Positions 59,535 to 64,000 of a stretch of 64,000 nt of DNA are shown here, piece after piece (the stretch's first letter is position 1; the number at the start of each line of letters is the position of its first letter). A program made the translations under genes and the position numbers. This DNA comes from Faucicola osloensis_D. Its GTDB lineage: Bacteria; Pseudomonadota; Gammaproteobacteria; Pseudomonadales; Moraxellaceae. The stretch lies in assembly GCA_020041925.1 (NCBI GenBank), contig CP083409.1. The stretch is one strand, 5' to 3'. The notes under the pieces were generated by a model. It ran no database searches, was not told the DNA's origin, and saw only the letters and a program-made list of their open reading frames with translations.

Positions 59535-61613
59535 TTAATCATCAAAATCAATCCCGATTTTAGGTTTTTTCTTCAGCGGTTGATGAAATGAATTATCAGC
59601 TCTGAAACCACCGAACGAATTAAACCCAGTATCATTTGGCAATAGCTCTTTTGGCACTTCGCTTAAAAAATAACTTTCAATGGTACGGTTTTGTGCATCA
59701 ACCCGACTGGTCGCCCAAGTATTTAAGTTTTGCCGTGTGATAATCAGTTCATCTTTTGCCCGCGTCATCGCCACATATAGCACACGCCTTTCTTCTTCCA
59801 CTTCCTCAAAGCTATCTTGGGCTCGCATATGCGGATATTGTCCCACAGACGCATTGACGATATAACAGACCTCACGTTCAGCCCCTTTGGCAGAGTGAAT
59901 GGTAATCAGCGTCACCAAATCATCATTATCTTGTTTACTCACTTCACTATGTGAGATTGGATCTAAAATGTAAGCCTCTATAAAGTCAGCTAATGTGCCA
60001 TGTCGCATGGCAAGTTGTTTGATTAAATCAAAGTCACGAGCACGGCTTTCCCAGTCCTTTTTCTCATAGTTTTTTTGCAATTGATCACTTAACGCATCAA
60101 ACGCAATATCAATGCTTTTCTCTGGCAGTTCCTGTAGCTTAGCAAGCTCCTTAAGTGCTTCAATAGCAGGTTTTGGTACTTTGCTTTTCTTATCAAGCAC
60201 ATCAATGCAAGCATTCAAGTCTGGTAAGGTTAAAAACTCATTGACTAATTTCCCTGCCCCAGCATCGCCGATGCCATCCCATAGCGTTAAAAAGCGAATC
60301 CAAGCGAGTTCATCTAGATAATTAACCGTCACTCGTAGCATACTGATTAAGTCTTTAACATGCGCCGCTTCCAGTAATTTGGTACCACCGATAAACACAT
60401 ACGGGATATTTGCAGCAATGAGTGCGCTTTCCACTTGTCGACCTGAAAACGCTGAGCGCAGCAAAATCATATGATGATGCCATGGCGCACCTTTATCATA
60501 ACGTTTTTTCAAATCACTGACGATAAATCGGGCTTCATCAAACTCATTACCAAAACTATGCAGTATTGGTTTAATCCCTTCACCGCGATGCGCAGTAAGC
60601 CGTTTTTTATAATTAAGCTCACTTCGATCAAGTAGCCAGTTGGATAAATCTAAAATTTCTTGGGTGGAGCGATAATTTAAATCCAGTGTTAGCACTTCGG
60701 CATCAGGTACTCTTTCTTTGAAACTATGAATATTTTCAAAGTCCGCCCCGCGAAAGCCATAAATCGACTGGGCATCATCCCCAACACAAAATAGCTGCGT
60801 ACGTCCAATAAATGGCTGTAATAGTAACCACTGCAGCGGATTGGTGTCTTGCATCTCATCGACTAGTAGATACTTGGTGTTTTCAGTGACTCGTTCAAGT
60901 AGCCAATCATCGGCATTTAAATAGCGTGCGACATATTCCAAGATATCATCATAGTCGAGATAATGACGTTCTCGCTTTTGCGCTTCATAGCCTTTCATCA
61001 CTGCTTTGATTTCCTCATACGCAGGCTGAAAATCAGGCAGTTGCTTATATAGCGCGTCTTTAAGTGAGATTTGGGTATTACGCGAGTAGGAATATAAATC
61101 AACAAGCTCTTTGGGCTTAGGTAGTATTTCGCTAATAGTTTGAGCGGCTTTGTTACGTTGAAAGGTAATGGTTTTACCTGTCGATGTTTGACTATTCTTT
61201 GCTGCTGCCTCTTTGGCACGTTTATCTTCGAACTTACCGCGTAGCAGTTTGAACATCATGATTTGATCATCACGGTCGATGACGTTAAAGCCTTTTAGGT
61301 CAAACACTTTAGGGTAACGACGTAAGATACTTAGACAAAAGGTATGAAAGGTGGAGGCGCGCAGTCCTTCTGCTTGCAATCCTAAATGGCTCTCCACACG
61401 GGTGACGATCTCGCTAGCAGCACGGCGGGTAAAGGTGACGATTTGGATTTCATTGGCAGGCACACCTTTATCAATCAAATAGGCAGCGCGAGCTACAATG
61501 GTCTTGGTTTTACCACTGCCTGCCCCTGCTAATACCAGTGTATTTTGGCTTTCGGTAGTGGCAGCTTTGCGCTGGGCAGGATTAAGTTCGTCGAGTAAGG
61601 TGTTGATGGTCAT
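59535..61613 (-). CDS. UvrD/Rep-like superfamily 1A helicase
   Basis: 692-aa helicase. Motif I VLAGAGSGKTKT, Ia VTFTRRAASEIV, II LLVDEMQDTNPLQ (DEMQD instead of the usual DE(F/Y)QD), III GDDAQSIYGFRGAD, IV LNYRSTQEIL, V TIHSAKGAEREV and VI RVLYVAMTRAKDEL. Length and motifs fit short UvrD/Rep family members. No nuclease domain. The C-terminal 30 residues are basic and acidic (KKKPKIGIDFDD). Probably transcribed with the nucleotidyltransferase genes upstream (105-bp gap). A role in unwinding a damaged nucleic acid is plausible. Confidence 0.9.
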   Translation of the reverse strand: MTINTLLDELNPAQRKAATTESQNTLVLAGAGSGKTKTIVARAAYLIDKGVPANEIQIVTFTRRAASEIVTRVESHLGLQAEGLRASTFHTFCLSILRRYPKVFDLKGFNVIDRDDQIMMFKLLRGKFEDKRAKEAAAKNSQTSTGKTITFQRNKAAQTISEILPKPKELVDLYSYSRNTQISLKDALYKQLPDFQPAYEEIKAVMKGYEAQKRERHYLDYDDILEYVARYLNADDWLLERVTENTKYLLVDEMQDTNPLQWLLLQPFIGRTQLFCVGDDAQSIYGFRGADFENIHSFKERVPDAEVLTLDLNYRSTQEILDLSNWLLDRSELNYKKRLTAHRGEGIKPILHSFGNEFDEARFIVSDLKKRYDKGAPWHHHMILLRSAFSGRQVESALIAANIPYVFIGGTKLLEAAHVKDLISMLRVTVNYLDELAWIRFLTLWDGIGDAGAGKLVNEFLTLPDLNACIDVLDKKSKVPKPAIEALKELAKLQELPEKSIDIAFDALSDQLQKNYEKKDWESRARDFDLIKQLAMRHGTLADFIEAYILDPISHSEVSKQDNDDLVTLITIHSAKGAEREVCYIVNASVGQYPHMRAQDSFEEVEEERRVLYVAMTRAKDELIITRQNLNTWATSRVDAQNRTIESYFLSEVPKELLPNDTGFNSFGGFRADNSFHQPLKKKPKIGIDFDD

Positions 61614-61718
61614 AGTTTTTATAACATGTTAAAAGTCTGATTTAAAGCTAGTAAACAAAAAGATAATTGTGTAAATATTTAAAAAAGTTTGTAAGCCGGC
61701 TAACTGATTTAAGTTAAT

Positions 61719-62798
61719 TCAAAAACCATAACCGCTGTATAAGAATGTACGCATCTCAATCAACTGTTCCAAAACTTTCTTACGATTCGGCTCATCTTTC
61801 AAATCACTTGTTGCGAACGCTTGGCTAATCTCATTAGTCAAATTATCCGCCATTTTTACCAAGGTTTCATAATCGCTTTGTCCCGATTTAATCGCCAAGA
61901 GTTCATCACGGTTTTCACGTTTAACAATGACTTTTCCAGTGTTGGCGATATCAAGGGCGGTTTGTAGCAAGCGAATGGTGTGCATCATGTTTTTGGCATC
62001 GTATTGCTTGCCATGTGAAATAGTCGTTTGGTAGCGTTCTTCATTACGATTTTCGACCCACTCCCAATATTCGCTGTAGTCTTTGCAGTATTTGCTGTAG
62101 CCCATCAGATTGCACGATAGATAGCCCACAGGGGTCATGCCTTTAGGGATACTCGATAAACTCACTTGAGTGGCGTTATCTTTTTGCATAATGCCGTGAA
62201 AGCCTTGCTCACCATCATCGATATACATGGCGTACATTTGCGTGGCATGGGGCATGACCGCTAGTCCGATTTGACGTTGGTTGAGTTGGTTTTGGGTGAG
62301 CCAGTTTTGCAAATAAATGCTTTTACCGTCGACAAAGACCGCGCAAAAAGCCAATAGGCTTTTTTTCTCTTTGTCCATCGGATTGACGATTTTTTTATTT
62401 AAGCCACGGGCTTTTTTAATTTGACTGTTGGCAAAACCGGCAAAAGTCTTTTCACACAGTTTACTGATAAACCATTCAGCTTTTAGACTCTCCATAATGG
62501 GATGGCGATACAGCACTTTATCGGCAGGTGTCGCCAGCAGTTCCATCATATTGGGATTATTTTGCAAAAGCAATTCGACAAACCGTCCAAGCTCGTAATA
62601 AACGATATCATTGGTTTCATTGCTCACTTGAGGGATATAGTCGCTTTGCAGGCTATAAAATCGTTCTTTGGGCAAATAAAACACGCCTTTGATGTCGGTG
62701 TCCGATGTTGGTGTATCAAGCCCGTAGGCACGAGAACCCGAGATACATTCAAATAAGATAAGATTTTGGGCTTTTAAATCATCAATAGTCAGAGACAT
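61719..62798 (-). CDS. RlaP-type nucleotidyltransferase (DNA polymerase beta superfamily)
   Basis: 359-aa protein of the Pfam RlaP group, a polymerase beta-type fold linked to RNA-repair clusters. Active site CISGSRAYGLDTPTSDTDIKG: G21-S22 and metal aspartates D33 and D35. The rest is mostly helical, with YYELGRFVELLLQNNPNMMELL typical of the family. It is proposed to add nucleotides to damaged RNA ends before ligation; there is no experiment I can cite for this protein. It starts 20 bp after the end of a second, truncated copy of the same fold. Confidence 0.85.
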   Translation of the reverse strand: MSLTIDDLKAQNLILFECISGSRAYGLDTPTSDTDIKGVFYLPKERFYSLQSDYIPQVSNETNDIVYYELGRFVELLLQNNPNMMELLATPADKVLYRHPIMESLKAEWFISKLCEKTFAGFANSQIKKARGLNKKIVNPMDKEKKSLLAFCAVFVDGKSIYLQNWLTQNQLNQRQIGLAVMPHATQMYAMYIDDGEQGFHGIMQKDNATQVSLSSIPKGMTPVGYLSCNLMGYSKYCKDYSEYWEWVENRNEERYQTTISHGKQYDAKNMMHTIRLLQTALDIANTGKVIVKRENRDELLAIKSGQSDYETLVKMADNLTNEISQAFATSDLKDEPNRKKVLEQLIEMRTFLYSGYGF

Positions 62799-62818
62799 AA
62801 TTTACTCAACGAAATAGC

Positions 62819-63604
62819 TTAATGGAAAACAGTTGTTTTAAAGATAGTATCAAGTAACGCAATATCACCGTGTTTTTTATCAGGAAATTTAGGGCTTTCA
62901 CAGCGTTGCCAAAGCTTTACCGTTAAATCTTGCAATGACTTCGATAACTGATGCCGATAATTTTCATCTTGGCTCTGCTTAATCACCACTAATGCCAAAA
63001 TTTCCTGCTTATAGCTCTTATTCAATAGTGGCAACATTAGATTGAAGTCCACAGGCGGCGGATAAGCTTGCTCAAGTGTCCAAATACTGGCTAACAACGC
63101 CCGCAACAAATAAAACCATTTTTTTAGCTTAATTGGTTTATCGAGTTCAAGCTCGCCACTGGCATTTTTTGCCATGCCTTGATAATGATAGAAAATCGCT
63201 TTTGGGTCAAAGAACTCGTTTTGCACGGCTTTAACCGCTTCCAAAAACTGATTATCCGAATGATACACAATCGGCGAGTTAAGCCACTCAAAAATCACGG
63301 CATTGGATTTATGCAATAATTGCAAGGCTTTACGCACGTCCCAGCCACCAATATCAAATGGCACATTAAACAAATCATTTTGGATAAATTCAAAGGTATC
63401 TTTGGCCGCATACAGCCTTAGATACCAGTCTGGCTCATGCCGATAAATCAAACGCACGTCATAATCGCTGTCAAGAGACGCAAAGCCCCACGCCCTGCTA
63501 CCACTTTCAATGGCATGAAGTGGCTTGACACCTTTGTCTTGGCAGACTTGATAGATGATTGAGGTAATTGGAATATGATTGGATATAGTAAAAGAAATTA
63601 AAAA
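62819..63604 (-). pseudogene. Second RlaP-type nucleotidyltransferase, 5' end lost at an IS630 junction
   Basis: The frame is open 62819-63604 and encodes the family's active site AIESGSRAWGFASLDSDYDV at about 63455-63511, then a helical part (HEPDWYLRLY). No ATG, GTG or TTG occurs before the catalytic aspartates: the first is GTG 63457, already inside the active site. Going upstream, the frame reads on for about 30 family-like residues (NHIPITSIIYQVCQ), then meets TAG 63605-63607 at the end of the transposase gene. The start was probably removed or displaced by IS insertion; expression from an ATT codon is conceivable. Confidence 0.75.
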
Positions 63605-64000
63605 CTACCACAAATCCACATAAAGTAGAAGAATAGCTTATCGATATCATCAAGTCGCCAATCTTGTCTTAACCTTTTAACCCAAGCCCAAATATGTTCA
63701 ATAGGATTGAGGTCAGGACTGTAAGGCGGCAACCAAAGAATTGTATGACCTGCTTGCTCGATAAGATTTTCAATATCTTCTCGAATGTGAAATCTAGCGT
63801 TATCCATTACAATCAAGCTATGTGGTGACAATGCAGGTAATAACAGATTTTTTGTCCAATGATAAAAGACATCAGCGTTAATATTAAAATCGTATAGCCC
63901 TACAGCAAACAGCTGATTACCATGAATAGCCCCAATCGCATTGGTGGTACTTTTTAGCTGCCAGTTGTAGCTATCAAAGCATTTTTGCCCCCCTGGTGCA
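63598..64000 (-). mobile_element. IS630-family transposase, C-terminal part
   Basis: 134 codons reading to the window edge without stop. The DDE catalytic end is clear: NWQLKSTTNAIGAIHG, LIVMDNARFHIREDIE (second Asp), and WLPPYSPDLNPIEHIWAWVK (with the final Glu/Asp site). The element's left end lies just beyond the TAA at 63598; a TATA target-like sequence is at 63584-63587. It truncates the neighbouring nucleotidyltransferase. The rest of the IS is outside the window. Confidence 0.92.

Noticed and set aside
54871..64000. Prophage remnant as the origin of the RNA-repair genes
   Set aside because: T4-like RNA ligase and phosphoesterase occur in phages, but no structural, integrase or att-like sequence is visible; only an IS630 element marks mobility.

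Overview
The window is ordinary chromosomal DNA of a gammaproteobacterium, most likely a member of the Moraxellaceae (Moraxella, Psychrobacter or Acinetobacter type). The pointers are the conserved run argH / algZ-algR / hemC-hemD, the rpsP-rimM-trmD-rplS operon, and the combination of lnt-corC, NhaD, Anbu and a urease operon in fairly AT-rich DNA. The genus is an inference; no rRNA or tRNA gene was seen in the window.

Layout. 1-8.8 kb: the end of lnt, then corC, ycgN, a dienelactone hydrolase-like gene, mutY, hemD, hemC and the two-component pair algR-algZ. 8.9-12.3 kb: argH, a gamma-glutamylcyclotransferase-like gene, yggX and an MFS permease. 12.4-16.5 kb: the ribosomal/tRNA-methylation operon and nhaD. 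16.6-23.6 kb: hisA, alkB, an alpha/beta hydrolase, an ABC exporter, a YgiD-like dioxygenase, doxX and a LysR regulator. 24-28 kb: the Anbu operon (a fused ATP-grasp/alpha-E protein, a transglutaminase, the Anbu proteasome homologue). 28.2-33 kb: a TRIC-like channel, MarR, MATE and fumC.

33-51 kb is a nitrogen-salvage block: the urea ABC transporter urtABCDE, the urease operon ureDA-ureBC(fused)-ureEFG-ureJ, then a DMT exporter, an MHS-type permease, a clear creatinase and a divergent GlxA/AraC-type regulator. Creatinase splits creatine into sarcosine and urea, so urea made inside the cell or imported by Urt would feed urease. A perfect sigma-54 -24/-12 element lies in front of ureD, and weaker ones lie in front of urtA and the Anbu operon, which suggests NtrC-type nitrogen control. 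Between ureC and ureE is an overlooked zinc-ribbon gene interrupted by one in-frame stop.

51-54.8 kb: an acyl-CoA synthetase-like enzyme, a decayed GntP permease and glycerate kinase. 54.8-64 kb looks like an accessory RNA-repair/stress island: a TerD-VWA (TerF-like) protein, a polynucleotide kinase-RNA ligase fusion with its metallophosphoesterase, a UvrD/Rep-like helicase, and two RlaP-type nucleotidyltransferases, the second cut at its 5' end by an IS630-family element that runs off the window.

A recurring oddity of the whole window is short (8-21 bp) tandem duplications sitting on or next to stop codons (rimM, nhaD, hisA, doxX, marR, urtA, fumC), with similar tandem repeats in some other intergenic stretches.
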